A DNA stretch of 37,023 bases from JAWKTM01 sp041399085 (GCA_041399085.1 JAWKTM010000072.1:1-37023), one strand, 5' to 3'. Positions 7,006 to 16,942 are shown, counted from the stretch's first letter. Translations and numbers: made by a program. The notes: a model not told the origin generated them from the letters alone.

Positions 7006-9762
7006 GTGAATCTGCAAATTCGTCAAGCTCGTGAAATGATGGCGACCGATCCATCGGCGGCCGTTCGCGATTTGAAGCTGGAATTGGAAAGCGTGAACCA
7101 GGCGGTCGGGATTAGCGCTGGCGTGCGAGACGAGTTGAGCAAGCGACTGGCTGGCGCGATCCGCGAAGTGGAATTGCGAGAGAATGTGATTCGCCAAGAG
7201 CGGGAAGAGGCCGAGCAGAATCGTGTGGCGGCCGAAGCCAATCAGCGCCTGTTGGACCAATTAGCTCGTAAGCAAGCTCTGATCGAAAGCCTGATGGCCC
7301 AGTTCGATTCGCTGATGGACGAGGGCGAGTACCGCTTGGCGGATACCGACATCGCGGCTCAAGTCCGTGAACTGGCGCCGGCTCAGACGACGCCGATCGC
7401 CGCATCTTGGATGGCGCGATTCTCCAGCAACGTGCGTGACATGCAAGTGCTTCGCGAACGCGCCACCGTAACTTTGCGAGCGCTGAAGCGAAACGAGGAA
7501 GCGTTGATTCCGTTTACGGAAGAGTACCCCATCATTTACCCCGATCCGGAAGAATGGGAACGCATCACCAACTTGCGTAAAAAGTACAAGTCGATGGACC
7601 TGATGGGCGACAAGCCGCAGGAACGCAAGATTTACGAAGCGCTCGACAAACCGGCGCGGTTGGAATTCTTGGACACGCCATTGGCGGATGTGGTCCAATT
7701 CCTAGCGGATGAACACAAGATTCCAATCCACATCGATACGCTCAGCCTGCAAGATGACGGCATCGATACGCAGACGCCCGTAACCGTGAACTTGAACGGC
7801 GTTTCGATGCGAGCCGGATTGCGGCTGATGCTCGAGGGCCTTGGGCTGACGTACATCATCGATGACGAAGTGCTGCAGATCACCACTCCCACCAAGGCTG
7901 AAACTAAGCTGATCACGAAGGTCTATCCCGTGGGCGACTTGGTTGTTCCAATCGCTCCGATGGGCGCCGGCATGATGGGCGGCATGGGCGGCGGCATGGG
8001 CCAAGGCATGATGGGCGGCGGCATGGGCATGGGCGGCATGGGCGGTGGTATGGGAGGCATGGGCGGCGGTATGGGCGGCATGGGTATGGGCGGCATGGGC
8101 GGTGGCATGTTCGCCGTCGAAGACGACCTGAAGCTCGGCACGTCCAAGAAGGCCGCACCTTCGAACGCACAGCAGCCTTCTGCTTCGCCGGTTCCCACGA
8201 CGGCTCCGGCCCCGGAATACCGAGTGCGTCCGGCGACCGCGACTGGTCCCAAGGTTAGCCGCATCCGATTGAACAAATCGGCTGGGCAAACCGACGTGGA
8301 TGCTTGGAATCGTTATTTCGAGGTGCGAGCTTCGCAGGTGTTGCCGAAGACCGATGGCACGCCGACTCGTGAAGAAATCACGGCTTTGGCCGACGAGAAC
8401 GCTCGTATTCGCCAGACCGTTCGCGAGCTAATGCACGACGCGGCGAACGACTACCAGCACGAACGACAAGAGCAGGCTAAGGTCAAGTTCAATGAAGTGG
8501 CGGTCATGATCCAATCCGCGTTGCGACACGGTTTCGCTCAACCGTGGATGTTCGAAGCGATGGGATTGGCGATGCAAGCCGGTCGCGCTCCGAAACCGGA
8601 GATCGAGCGGGCTTTGATGTCGGCCATCGACTTCAGCCGCAACGATGAGGATCTAATCCACGCAGCCACTTACATGGCGAAACTTGGTTTCGATGAACGG
8701 GCTCTGCAATTGTTCCGCGAATACTCGGTAGCCAGTCCGTTCCGTGCTGAACCTTACTTGCACGGCCTGCGACTCGCACGGCAGTTGAACGACGTGGACG
8801 GCATCCGTTGGGCATGTGCGGGGATTCTGTCGCAAGCTTGGCCGCGCGAGAATCAGCATATTGAGGACGAGGCGAAGCTGATCGCCAAGGCCACGCATAC
8901 GCAATTGCTGGAAGAGGGGCGGTCGGACGAAGCCGAGCAATTCGCCACGGACATCAAACAAGCGCTCGTCCGAGATTGCATCGTCGTGGTTACTTGGACG
9001 GGCGAAGCTGACTTGGATTTGTTAGTCGAAGAACCGACCGGCACATTGTGCTCGGTTCAGAACCTGCGAACCAGTGGCGGCGGCGTATTGCTCGGCGATA
9101 CATTTGCCACGTCGGAAGGTAACAGCGTCGATGGCTATTCGGAGGCTTATGTTTGCCCTCATGCATTCACCGGCGACTATCGAATGTTAGTTCGCCGCGT
9201 GTGGGGCAATGTCACGGCTGGGAAAGTGACCGTCGATGTCGTCAAGCATTACGGCACCGAAAAGCAAGAACACATGCGTCAGCAAATCGACTTGGCCGAG
9301 AACGGTGCGTTGGTGTTGTTCGACGTTAAAGAGGGCCGTCGCGAAGAGCCGATTGCGGAAAAGCAAATTGCTCATTTGCAAAACGCCGAACAAGCGATCG
9401 GTCGCACGGTGTTGGCTCAACAGCTAAACAGCTCGGTCGATCCCACGGCCCTGCGTAATTTCGTGGCGGCTCGTCAAGCTGGCTTCTTCCGTGATCCGCG
9501 GCTGTTCGGTCGTGGCGGAGTCGGCTACATGCCGGTCATCACCAGTTTGCCCGAAGGCACGAACTTCCTCGGGTCAGCCATCGTTTCGGCCGATCGACGG
9601 TATGTTCGCTATAACGGCTCGCCGTTCTTCTCGGGTATTGGCGACGTGGCCACGTTCAACTTCGTGACGGGTCAGCAAGGCGGCCAATCGGGCGGCAATC
9701 CGGGCCAAGTTGGTGGCGGTCCAGGGCTGGGCGGTGGTTTGGGCGGCGGCTTCAAGACTTAG
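7006..9762 (+). CDS. C-terminal part of the VWA protein: secretin-type N domain, Met/Gly tract, DUF2135-like domain
   Basis: Longest readable piece (918 aa) of the 5698-9762 gene; the GTG at 7006 is probably not a real start because homologous-looking sequence continues upstream in another frame. Order: an alpha-helical, coiled-coil-like segment (about 1-200); a secretin/TonB short N-terminal (STN-like) domain (about 222-310) with EFLDTPLADVVQFLADEH and YIIDDEVLQITT; a Met/Gly tract of GGM repeats (about 322-368); a Pro/Ala linker; helical repeats (about 430-640); a DUF2135-like beta domain (about 650-765) with the WTGEADLDLLVEEPTG signature; and a Gly-rich tail. STN domains bind beta-strands or peptides in envelope machines, so an exported scaffold or adhesion role is plausible, but no function is assigned. 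A perfect terminator follows. Domain names rest on motif resemblance only. Confidence 0.82.
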   Translation: MNLQIRQAREMMATDPSAAVRDLKLELESVNQAVGISAGVRDELSKRLAGAIREVELRENVIRQEREEAEQNRVAAEANQRLLDQLARKQALIESLMAQFDSLMDEGEYRLADTDIAAQVRELAPAQTTPIAASWMARFSSNVRDMQVLRERATVTLRALKRNEEALIPFTEEYPIIYPDPEEWERITNLRKKYKSMDLMGDKPQERKIYEALDKPARLEFLDTPLADVVQFLADEHKIPIHIDTLSLQDDGIDTQTPVTVNLNGVSMRAGLRLMLEGLGLTYIIDDEVLQITTPTKAETKLITKVYPVGDLVVPIAPMGAGMMGGMGGGMGQGMMGGGMGMGGMGGGMGGMGGGMGGMGMGGMGGGMFAVEDDLKLGTSKKAAPSNAQQPSASPVPTTAPAPEYRVRPATATGPKVSRIRLNKSAGQTDVDAWNRYFEVRASQVLPKTDGTPTREEITALADENARIRQTVRELMHDAANDYQHERQEQAKVKFNEVAVMIQSALRHGFAQPWMFEAMGLAMQAGRAPKPEIERALMSAIDFSRNDEDLIHAATYMAKLGFDERALQLFREYSVASPFRAEPYLHGLRLARQLNDVDGIRWACAGILSQAWPRENQHIEDEAKLIAKATHTQLLEEGRSDEAEQFATDIKQALVRDCIVVVTWTGEADLDLLVEEPTGTLCSVQNLRTSGGGVLLGDTFATSEGNSVDGYSEAYVCPHAFTGDYRMLVRRVWGNVTAGKVTVDVVKHYGTEKQEHMRQQIDLAENGALVLFDVKEGRREEPIAEKQIAHLQNAEQAIGRTVLAQQLNSSVDPTALRNFVAARQAGFFRDPRLFGRGGVGYMPVITSLPEGTNFLGSAIVSADRRYVRYNGSPFFSGIGDVATFNFVTGQQGGQSGGNPGQVGGGPGLGGGLGGGFKT

Positions 9763-9792
9763 CCGCCTTCTTCCAAGTCGTATAGACATCTA

Positions 9793-9824
9793 AACCTCCG
9801 ATTACAAACAATCGGAGGTTTTTT
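9793..9824 (+). terminator. Intrinsic terminator of the VWA protein gene
   Basis: A perfect 10-bp stem, AACCTCCGAT with ATCGGAGGTT, around an 8-nt loop, then a T run. It begins 31 nt after the stop codon. On the minus strand there is no good T run, so it is mainly one-directional. Confidence 0.9.
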
Positions 9825-9966
9825 CATGCGCGGAATGAAGGGCTGGCATTCCACGCGAGCAAACTTGCCGTTTTAGCGGAACGGCACGAGCAGTCCGGTG
9901 ACGCGAAACCGGACGCTCGCGTTTTGCCGCTAGAAGCGATTCGGCAACTTACTTTCGGACGAGTCC

Positions 9967-11089
9967 TCACTCGATCCAGCCGCCGCCCAGCACCCGGTCG
10001 CCTTCGTAACAGACGACGGCCTGCTCCTAGCGCAACGCCGTGACGTGGCTCGTCGAAACAAACACTTAGTCGGCCGTCGTCCATCCGTTCCGCCGTTGCG
10101 GGTCGGGCTGGGCTGTTGTAGCGAATCTTGGCCGTGCAACGGAAGTGAGTTGGCAAATCAGTAGCCAACCAGTTACAGCGAGCGGCCGTCAGTTCGCGGC
10201 GGCCTAGTTCTTCGCGAGTTCCCACCACGACGCGTCGCGACTCCGGCTCGATCCGCACGACAAACCGCGGTTCGCCAAACGCAACTCGCAGCCCTTTTCG
10301 CTGGCCGATCGTGAACCGCTCGATGCCTGGATGATGCCCGACGACTTCGCCAGCCGTCGTCACAATCTCGCCCGATGTGTCGAAATCGCCTCCGCGTCGG
10401 GCCCGCACGAATTCGTCGTGTTTGCCCGAGGTCACAAAACAGATTTCCTGGCTGTCACGTTTCTCCGCCACGCGCAAACCGATGGACGCGGCCAACTCAC
10501 GAATCTTCGGCTTATAGAAATCGCCGACGGGCAGGAGCATTCGCCGCAGCAACTCGCGTTCGACGCCGAACAGCACATATGACTGATCCTTGCCATCATC
10601 CACGCCCTGCCGCAACTCGGGCAATCCGCCTGGTTCCGGCGACGACGTCAACCGCGCGTAGTGCCCGGTCGCCACGAACTCGGCCCCCACGCTGTCCGCG
10701 TAGTCGAACAACCGACCAAATTTTAACCAATTGTTGCACATCACGCACGGATTCGGCGTGCGGCCGGCCGTGTACTCGTCCACGAAGTAGTCGATGATCT
10801 GCCGGAAATCCTCCTTCAGATTCAACGCGTAGAAAGGAATGCCCAGCCGGTCGGCCACACGGCGGGCGTCGGCGGCGTCCGAAGCACTACAGCACCCTTG
10901 TTTGTGATCGGCTCGCTGTTCGAAGACTGGCAACAGCGGCGACGAGCCGTCGGGCGCGCGGCAAGCTTCGACCGACTCCTCGCCATGTCGCATGAAGACG
11001 CCGATCACTTCATGTCCTTGCTCGCGCAGCAGATAAGCAGCCACGCTGCTATCGACGCCGCCCGACATTGCCAAAACCACTCGTGCCAT
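9967..11089 (-). CDS. mnmA: tRNA-uridine 2-sulfurtransferase MnmA, C-terminal frameshift
   Basis: Uses ATP and a persulfide sulfur to make 2-thiouridine at position 34 of Lys, Glu and Gln tRNAs in the cytoplasm. The ATP-binding PP-loop SGGVDSS is at residues 9-15; the catalytic pair is Cys115 (NPCVMCN) and Cys217 (ICFV); TGHYAR, KDQSYVLF and the C-terminal barrel are all present. There is an unusual insert of about 30 residues after the first strand (residues 34-65), followed by GCCSASDAADARRVADRLGIPFY, a variant I associate with planctomycete and some other bacterial MnmA proteins. The frame is lost near 10036 after HGVALG. One extra base there, if removed, gives QAVVCYEGDRVLGGGWIE and a TGA at 9967-9969. 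As read, the open frame runs on to 9824 with a nonsense tail. The start is the ATG at 11089. Confidence 0.92.
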
Positions 11090-11657
11090 GAGTTAACCGA
11101 TCGCGAGTCACTGAATCATCCAATCTTCCATCGTTACCATTTTGGCAGCCAACTCGCGAAACGGCATCCCCGGCGAACCGGCCGGGGCCATGAAGCCAAG
11201 TCGACCTGCCATCCAAACCGTGACCGTACCGGCAAATTGTTGTCCAGTCGGCCGTTGCGAAGGCGACGAGCCATCGAGAAGCGTCCAGAACGCCCGTCAC
11301 GAGACTTATACCCAACGTGCCGGGCAACGACTCGAACGAGCCACGCGAGCCACGCCCATCGAAGACTCTGGGCGTGCCACCCAACCTGACGCCACCCGAC
11401 CCGGGAGAACGAGGCTCCTGCCGAGTGCCCGCCGCAAATAACGGCCTGGGCCACGCTCGGGCCCTGCCAAGGCTCGGCGCAGGTCTCCGACCTCGCCGAA
11501 ACCGACCGAAGGTCTCCTGGCGGCGAAACCGAGTGCTCGCGCACTTCCGCTTGCACGTTTTTCCGAAATTAACGTCTTGCGTCTGGGGGCTCCGCTACGC
11601 TCGGCCCCAGGCACACTGCACGAAGCACAAAGAACAAAGAACCCAGCAGCCCAAACG
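11090..11657. other. Long gene-free region holding repeat copy 1
   Basis: Spacer of nearly 570 nt between mnmA and the terminator of the HEAT-repeat gene. It carries a copy of the dispersed modular repeat described separately. Open frames here are not convincing: they have no ribosome-binding site, no recognisable domain and lie over the repeat. Confidence 0.55.
11348..11614 (-). repeat. Dispersed modular intergenic repeat, copy 1
   Basis: Three short modules shared with two other places in the window: module B (11348-11383, core CATCGAAGACTCTGGGCGTG), module C (11471-11520, core ACCTCGCCGAAACCG flanked by GGTCTCC boxes) and module A (11581-11614, a GC-rich imperfect palindrome with CTGGGGGCTC and CGGCCCCAG). 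The order read on the minus strand is A, C, B. It sits between genes, after the terminator of the HEAT-repeat gene. Confidence 0.7.
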
Positions 11658-11687
11658 AAAACGGCCGAGCGAATTCACGCCCGGCCG
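11658..11687 (-). terminator. Intrinsic terminator of the HEAT-repeat gene
   Basis: On the minus strand CGGCCGGGCG pairs with CGCTCGGCCG (one G-U pair) around a 6-nt loop and is followed by TTTTCGTTT. It starts about 28 nt after the stop codon. Confidence 0.8.
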
Positions 11688-11715
11688 CTTCACGATTCAC
11701 TTTTTGGAAAACAAG

Positions 11716-13470
11716 TTACTCGCCGATCTTTGCCAATGCCGCCTTCGCGGCGGCTTGGACCAACGGGCTGGGATCCTTGAGCAAGCCTTTCAGGGCCGGC
11801 ACGGCTGGCTTGGCGTCCGAGCCGATTTCTCCCAACGCCTCGGCCGCTTCCAGACGAACAACCATTCGCTCGTGGTCGAGCGCGCCGATCAGCAGCGGCA
11901 CCGCCACTTGTCGCAACCGAGGATTGCTGGCGTCTATCTTTAGCAGTGCCCAAACGGCGGCGATGCGATCGTAGCGGTCTTCCGACGCCACGAGCTTTCG
12001 CAGAGCGGGGACGGCCGGCTTCGATTCAGCTCCGATTTTTCCCAATGCATAAGCTGCACTGCGACGCACTTCGGCGTTGTCGCTGGCAAGCGACTCGACC
12101 AATTCGGGCACGGCCGGGGCGGCGGCGGGACCGATGCCGCCGAGCGCAAATTGCAGCTCGCGACGCAGCTCCAAATCCTTGTCCGTGGTTTGCAACGCTT
12201 CGACCAAACCGGGGACCGCGGACTTCGCGTCCGGACCGATCCGGTTGATGATCAACGTCGCCACGCGTCGCAGCTCGGGGTTCTTCATCGCTTCCATAAC
12301 GGCCGGAACCGCATCGGGGCCGATGCCCGCCAAGCCTTCGACGATCTGGATAATCAATTCGTCGTTCGCGTCCTGCAATGCCGCGACCAATTGAGGCCCG
12401 ACCAATTCGCGCGGGGCCTTGGACTCGATCAGACCGCGAGCCGCTGTGACTCGCACCTTCGGATCGTCGGACCTCAGTCCCTTCAACACCACATCCAACG
12501 ATTCGCGCACCAAGTCGGTGTTGTTCGGGGCGAGTTGGATCAACGCCCAGGCGCTCACGACTTGCACTAGCTGGTCGTCGTCGGCCCGAGCGTCGAGCAG
12601 GGCTTTGACGGTCGCCGAGTCGTCCGACTTCATCTTCACCAGCGCGTAGGCCGCCGCCGCGCGAACGCCGTCGAATTCGTCGTTCTTGAGCGCATCCAAC
12701 ACGGCCTGTTCCGCCGAGCGGGCGTCTTCGCCGATTTCACCCAGAGCCACGGCGGCTTGCAGTCGGCATTCGGGATCACGATGTTCAAGCACATCGGCGA
12801 CCAACGGCACGGTCGACTTCGCCTTCGGCCCCAAATCGGCCACGACCAAACATCCCCAGTAGCAAGCTCGCGGATGTTTCAACGCGGCTTCGACCGCCGG
12901 CAAAGCTTCCTCGCCCAATTCAGAAAGCGTCCGCAGCGCCGGCACCACGTCGTCCGGGTTGGCTTCTTCCAACGCTTGAGCCATCAACGGCAGCGTGATC
13001 TCGCGCGGGGCCCGAATGCGTCGCAAGGCATCGCGGGCCGCTCGACGCGTGACCGCGTCTTTGCTTACGATCAACGGAATGATGTCCGGCGCGGCTTCGG
13101 CGGCCGTTTCGCCGATTCGCCCCAAAGCGTAGGCGGCATAGGCGGCCACGCGTGGTTCGTTCGACTTCACCGCCTTTCGCAGCGCGGGCATCGCGGGCAA
13201 TGCCGCTTCGCCCATCGAACCCAAAGTGCGGGCGGCTCGCCACTTAAGATCGGCACTCTCGTTTTCAAGCGCCGCAACGAGTGTGGGAAGGGCCGGTTCG
13301 GCTCGTTCGCCGTACCGGGCCAAGTCGTCAATCGCCTCGGCCTTCTCCTCGGCCGTTCCCTTGGCGGCGGTTTGCATCAACCGACTCACCTCCAGACGAT
13401 CATCCGCTTTCACGGCCAGCGGCGACAACAACAGCATGGCCAACGCGGCCAGTGCGACGGAACGGATCAT
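11716..13470 (-). CDS. Exported HEAT-repeat protein
   Basis: A 584-aa protein with a signal peptide (residues 1-22, LAVKA) followed by an almost uninterrupted alpha-solenoid of about 13-14 HEAT repeats of some 37 residues. Each shows the pattern 'AVPALxxALxDxxxxVRxxAAxALGxIG', for example AVPELVESLASDNAEVRRSA and AVPALKGLLKDPSPLVQAAA. HEAT solenoids bind other proteins; the PBS-lyase type seen here is frequent in exported planctomycete proteins, but no partner is indicated. A GGAG (13479-13482 on the plus strand as CTCC) lies 8 nt before the ATG, and a 12-bp perfect palindrome sits just upstream of it. A strong terminator follows the gene, so it appears to end its transcript. Function beyond a binding scaffold is unknown. 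Confidence 0.88.
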   Translation of the reverse strand: MIRSVALAALAMLLLSPLAVKADDRLEVSRLMQTAAKGTAEEKAEAIDDLARYGERAEPALPTLVAALENESADLKWRAARTLGSMGEAALPAMPALRKAVKSNEPRVAAYAAYALGRIGETAAEAAPDIIPLIVSKDAVTRRAARDALRRIRAPREITLPLMAQALEEANPDDVVPALRTLSELGEEALPAVEAALKHPRACYWGCLVVADLGPKAKSTVPLVADVLEHRDPECRLQAAVALGEIGEDARSAEQAVLDALKNDEFDGVRAAAAYALVKMKSDDSATVKALLDARADDDQLVQVVSAWALIQLAPNNTDLVRESLDVVLKGLRSDDPKVRVTAARGLIESKAPRELVGPQLVAALQDANDELIIQIVEGLAGIGPDAVPAVMEAMKNPELRRVATLIINRIGPDAKSAVPGLVEALQTTDKDLELRRELQFALGGIGPAAAPAVPELVESLASDNAEVRRSAAYALGKIGAESKPAVPALRKLVASEDRYDRIAAVWALLKIDASNPRLRQVAVPLLIGALDHERMVVRLEAAEALGEIGSDAKPAVPALKGLLKDPSPLVQAAAKAALAKIGE

Positions 13471-13481
13471 ATAGTTAGCTC

Positions 13482-13493
13482 CACAAATTTGTG
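13482..13493. promoter_or_regulatory. 12-bp perfect palindrome at the HEAT gene leader
   Basis: CACAAATTTGTG begins 12 nt upstream of the ATG and touches the Shine-Dalgarno. It could be an operator for a dimeric repressor or a small leader hairpin. No matching copy was noticed elsewhere in the window. Confidence 0.35.
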
Positions 13494-13625
13494 TATGTTT
13501 CGTTGAGTTGGGGCGGCGTCGAGCGACCGGGAGTCATTTCGAGTCGGTCGCGGGCAACAGACGCCAGCTTTCATGCTGATCGGAAAATGCGGAAAGACAA
13601 ACATATCTCGCAAACCGACCGACGT

Positions 13626-14270
13626 TCATTGCGCGGGCTTCAGCACGTCATACCGGAGGCTTTTCAGGAACGACCGGGCCTCGGCGTAATCCTGCGGCGG
13701 AACTTCGCGGACCAATCCGACCAGGGTTTCGATCATCGAATCGGTTGTGGCCAACATATCGCGGTATAGATTGAAGTCGGTCACGCCGGCAGCACGCGTG
13801 GCGAACATGTGCTCCAGCGACTCGCGTTGCGGTTTGAAGACATCCGTGGTCAACATTAGCGGCCAATTGATCTCGCCGGTCAGCGGATCGAGTTCGCCCG
13901 GACTAAGCCGTGAGGGCAATGCCTCCTGTGAGGCACGGAACAGTTCGTCTGAACTAGGCCGAGGATTCGCGGCCGCGCGGTATTCGCGGTTCATTCGCTT
14001 CAGATCAAAGTACGTTTCCGTCGCCTTTTTGCGGTTATCGAGATTCGCCGACCGCGCGGACTCGTAGTTCTTCGCGGCTTCGGAATTCATCAGATTTGCG
14101 TAGCCGGCCGAGCGCACAACGTCGGCCATGCCACGGGCATAGCTTTCGCCGACCGTCGCTGCTCCTGGCTGGTAACCGTATCCATAGCCGTAGGGATAAG
14201 GGTACTGAGCCGACGCGGCTTGCGCTCCCATGAGGCAACCGAAACAGCCGATGACAACAAACCACCTCAT
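13626..14270 (-). CDS. Small exported protein with a Tyr/Gly/Pro-rich N terminus
   Basis: I do not recognise a family. The 214-aa product starts at MRWFVVIGCF; an upstream in-frame start at 14300 would only add residues before the signal peptide. The signal peptide ends around AASAQ (residue 22) and is followed by a Tyr-Pro-Gly tract, YPYPYGYGYGYQPG. The rest is mainly predicted helix: ARGMADVVRSAGYANLMNSE, a charged segment, then a C-terminal part with LDPLTGEINWP and DYAEARSFLKSLRYDVL. It resembles the small exported hypothetical proteins common in planctomycetes. It is preceded by about 375 nt of non-coding repeat-containing DNA and followed by 155 nt before the HEAT gene, so the two could be co-transcribed. 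Confidence 0.75.
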   Translation of the reverse strand: MRWFVVIGCFGCLMGAQAASAQYPYPYGYGYGYQPGAATVGESYARGMADVVRSAGYANLMNSEAAKNYESARSANLDNRKKATETYFDLKRMNREYRAAANPRPSSDELFRASQEALPSRLSPGELDPLTGEINWPLMLTTDVFKPQRESLEHMFATRAAGVTDFNLYRDMLATTDSMIETLVGLVREVPPQDYAEARSFLKSLRYDVLKPAQ

Positions 14271-14645
14271 ATCAAGATACTCCCGCGACCTGGACGACAA
14301 TGCTGTGGATGGGACACGGGGCCCGCGCGGGCCAATGTCGCCACCTAAACTCCGTCACCATCGTATTCAGCGAAAGTAGACGGGGCAAATATGGTACCGA
14401 CATGTGATACTCGCTCGGCGCAAGTCTCCTGACCTCGCCGAAACCGCCGACCGCGGGTCTCCTGCCTAGCGTCCATGCCCCGTTGCCGGGAGACGTTCGG
14501 TCGGTCGACAGTGCGGAGTCGGGAGACTAACTCGCTGCGTACGAGTACGAGATAGGAGCAACGTAGGCTACGAGCTCGACGCGTTGCGGCTGGGGGCTTC
14601 GCTGCGCTACGACACCAGGCACGCTGCGCATTTTTTTCGACGCGG
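14271..14645. other. Gene-free region holding repeat copy 2
   Basis: About 375 nt between the TerC-like gene and the small exported protein gene. It contains the second copy of the dispersed repeat and must hold the promoter of the small exported protein gene. No gene is seen. Confidence 0.5.
14413..14622 (-). repeat. Dispersed modular intergenic repeat, copy 2
   Basis: Module C at 14413-14466 (core ACCTCGCCGAAACCG, flanked by GTCTCC boxes) and module A at 14588-14622 (GGCTGGGGGCTTCGC ... CCAGGCAC). Module B is not recognisable. Orientation is the same as copy 1, and it begins about 24 nt after the stop of the TerC-like gene. Confidence 0.65.
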
Positions 14646-15440
<795 letters not shown>

Positions 15441-15883
15441 CCGTCCATTTCCCCAGGCGGCAAGTTGGCTTGAACGTCCGCACGGCTTATTCGTGTCGGG
15501 CTTCGTGGGACGAAACGATACAACGATTCAAAAGTCGCGGCAATCGACCGCCGTGTGACATTTCGCACAATCAGCGCGCCGATCATGACGGTCGCGTGTC
15601 GGTGCGTCACGAACAGACTGTGCAACGCATCGACGGCATCGTCGCTTAGGCAAATCGCGCGGCGTTCGGTCTCCCGTGCGAATCACGGGGTTTGCGAGAC
15701 AATCGACACGTCCTACAGTTACGCAAAGCGGACCGGCTGTGAGTGAATTGCGAATTCATCTCAAGTTGGCTCGGTCTTTGCAAATCTGCGGCGATCTTTG
15801 ACAACCACACATTCGGAGGCGGACGAGAGTTGCGGATGACGCTCGTCGACTCCGTTTACAGCTCTCGTGCAAAGGGGAATTTC
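15441..15883. other. Divergent intergenic region, TerC and cupredoxin genes
   Basis: About 440 nt without a convincing gene. A TTGACA hexamer lies at 15798-15803 but no -10 box follows at the right distance. The frame that runs from 15743 into the cupredoxin gene is only an upstream extension. Confidence 0.5.
15872..15877 (+). promoter_or_regulatory. Shine-Dalgarno deciding the lipoprotein start
   Basis: AAGGGG lies 6 nt before the ATG at 15884. It supports this start over the in-frame codon at 15743, as does the lipoprotein signal that follows. Confidence 0.7.
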
Positions 15884-16852
15884 ATGAAACAGCTCAGTTG
15901 GAGCATGGCCTGCTTGGCCCTGATCGGTCTGTTGAGTCTGACCGCTGGTTGCGGTTCGGAAACGAAGGCGCCGAAGAAGCGCACAACCGCCTCGTCGTCC
16001 GAAGATGGCGGCTCGACCGATACGACCGAAAGCAACACGACGGAAGGCGACACGACCGAACCGGCGGAAAGCACCGACGCGTCGACGACGGCCGCCGAAA
16101 CCACTCCGGCCGAAACCACGGGCGAGCCGACCGAAGCGGGCTATGGCCACTTGAAGGGTCGCTTCGTTTACGGCGGCACCGGGCCCGTTCCAGAGAAGGT
16201 GAACGTCAACAAGGATGTCGAGTTCTGCACGCAGAAGCACCCAGTCGACGAATCGCTGTTGGTGAACGACGCCAACCAAGGTTTGTCGAACGTGGTTGTG
16301 GCGTTGTATGTCGGACGCGGCGACAAGGCCCCCGAGCCGCATCCTTCGTATGCCGAACCCGCCGAGGCGGAATTGTTGCTGGACAACGCCTTCTGCCGTT
16401 TCGAGCCGCATGTGTTAGTCGTGCAAACCGGTCACAAGCTGACGATCGGCAATTCAGACCCAGTTGGCCACAACACCAACGCGGCTTTGAATGACAACGC
16501 TCCGTTCAATGACTTGATTCCGGCTGGCAGCAAGATCGAGAAGACGTTTGACAACGCCGAGCCAATGCCGGCGCCGGTTAGCTGCAGCATTCACCCGTGG
16601 ATGAAGGGCTATCTGGTTGTGAAGGATCATCCGTATGTGGCCGTGACCGACGCGGACGGCAACTTCGAGATCCAAAACATCCCGGACGGCAAATGGACGT
16701 TCCAGGTTTGGCACGAGAAGCCAAGTTATATCACGGAAGCAACCGTGAAGGGCAAGAAAGAGAAGTGGTCGAAGGGCCGGGTCGAGCTGACCATTAAGAA
16801 CGGCACGACCGATCTGGGCGACATCTCGATTGACCCCAGCGTGTTCAAGTAA
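15884..16852 (+). CDS. Lipoprotein with a cupredoxin (type 1 copper) domain
   Basis: A 322-aa lipoprotein: signal sequence with lipobox LTAGC (acylated Cys23), a Ser/Thr/Glu-rich spacer (24-88), then a compact globular part (about 89-322). The globular part contains a cupredoxin-like fold with the likely type 1 copper ligands His196 (DPVGHN), Cys234, His237 and Met240 (CSIHPWM). It then runs into a carboxypeptidase-regulatory-like strand region, VTDADGNFEIQNIPDGKWTF. The C-x2-H-x2-M spacing is the blue-copper arrangement. Related exported planctomycete proteins are often annotated as plastocyanin-like or as methylamine-utilisation-like. A role in electron transfer or copper binding at the envelope is inferred. 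A terminator follows 52 nt downstream, so the gene appears monocistronic. Confidence 0.85.
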   Translation: MKQLSWSMACLALIGLLSLTAGCGSETKAPKKRTTASSSEDGGSTDTTESNTTEGDTTEPAESTDASTTAAETTPAETTGEPTEAGYGHLKGRFVYGGTGPVPEKVNVNKDVEFCTQKHPVDESLLVNDANQGLSNVVVALYVGRGDKAPEPHPSYAEPAEAELLLDNAFCRFEPHVLVVQTGHKLTIGNSDPVGHNTNAALNDNAPFNDLIPAGSKIEKTFDNAEPMPAPVSCSIHPWMKGYLVVKDHPYVAVTDADGNFEIQNIPDGKWTFQVWHEKPSYITEATVKGKKEKWSKGRVELTIKNGTTDLGDISIDPSVFK

Positions 16853-16904
16853 TCACCCCGAGTTTCAATGCACTCGCGATCTCGCAGGGTCGCGACTCCC
16901 CATG

Positions 16905-16942
16905 AAAAACCCTCGACGCAGTAAATGTGTCGAGGGTTTTTT
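16905..16942. terminator. Bidirectional intrinsic terminator
   Basis: AAAAACCCTCGAC and GTCGAGGGTTTTTT flank an 11-nt loop. The T run on the right serves the cupredoxin gene (plus). The A run on the left serves the convergent epimerase gene on the minus strand. Confidence 0.88.

Noticed and set aside
11317..11943. 208-codon open frame over repeat copy 1
   Set aside because: It crosses the dispersed repeat, the HEAT gene terminator and the HEAT gene itself on the opposite strand.
15798..15803. TTGACA as promoter of the cupredoxin gene
   Set aside because: No acceptable -10 box at 16-18 nt downstream, so a single hexamer is not enough.
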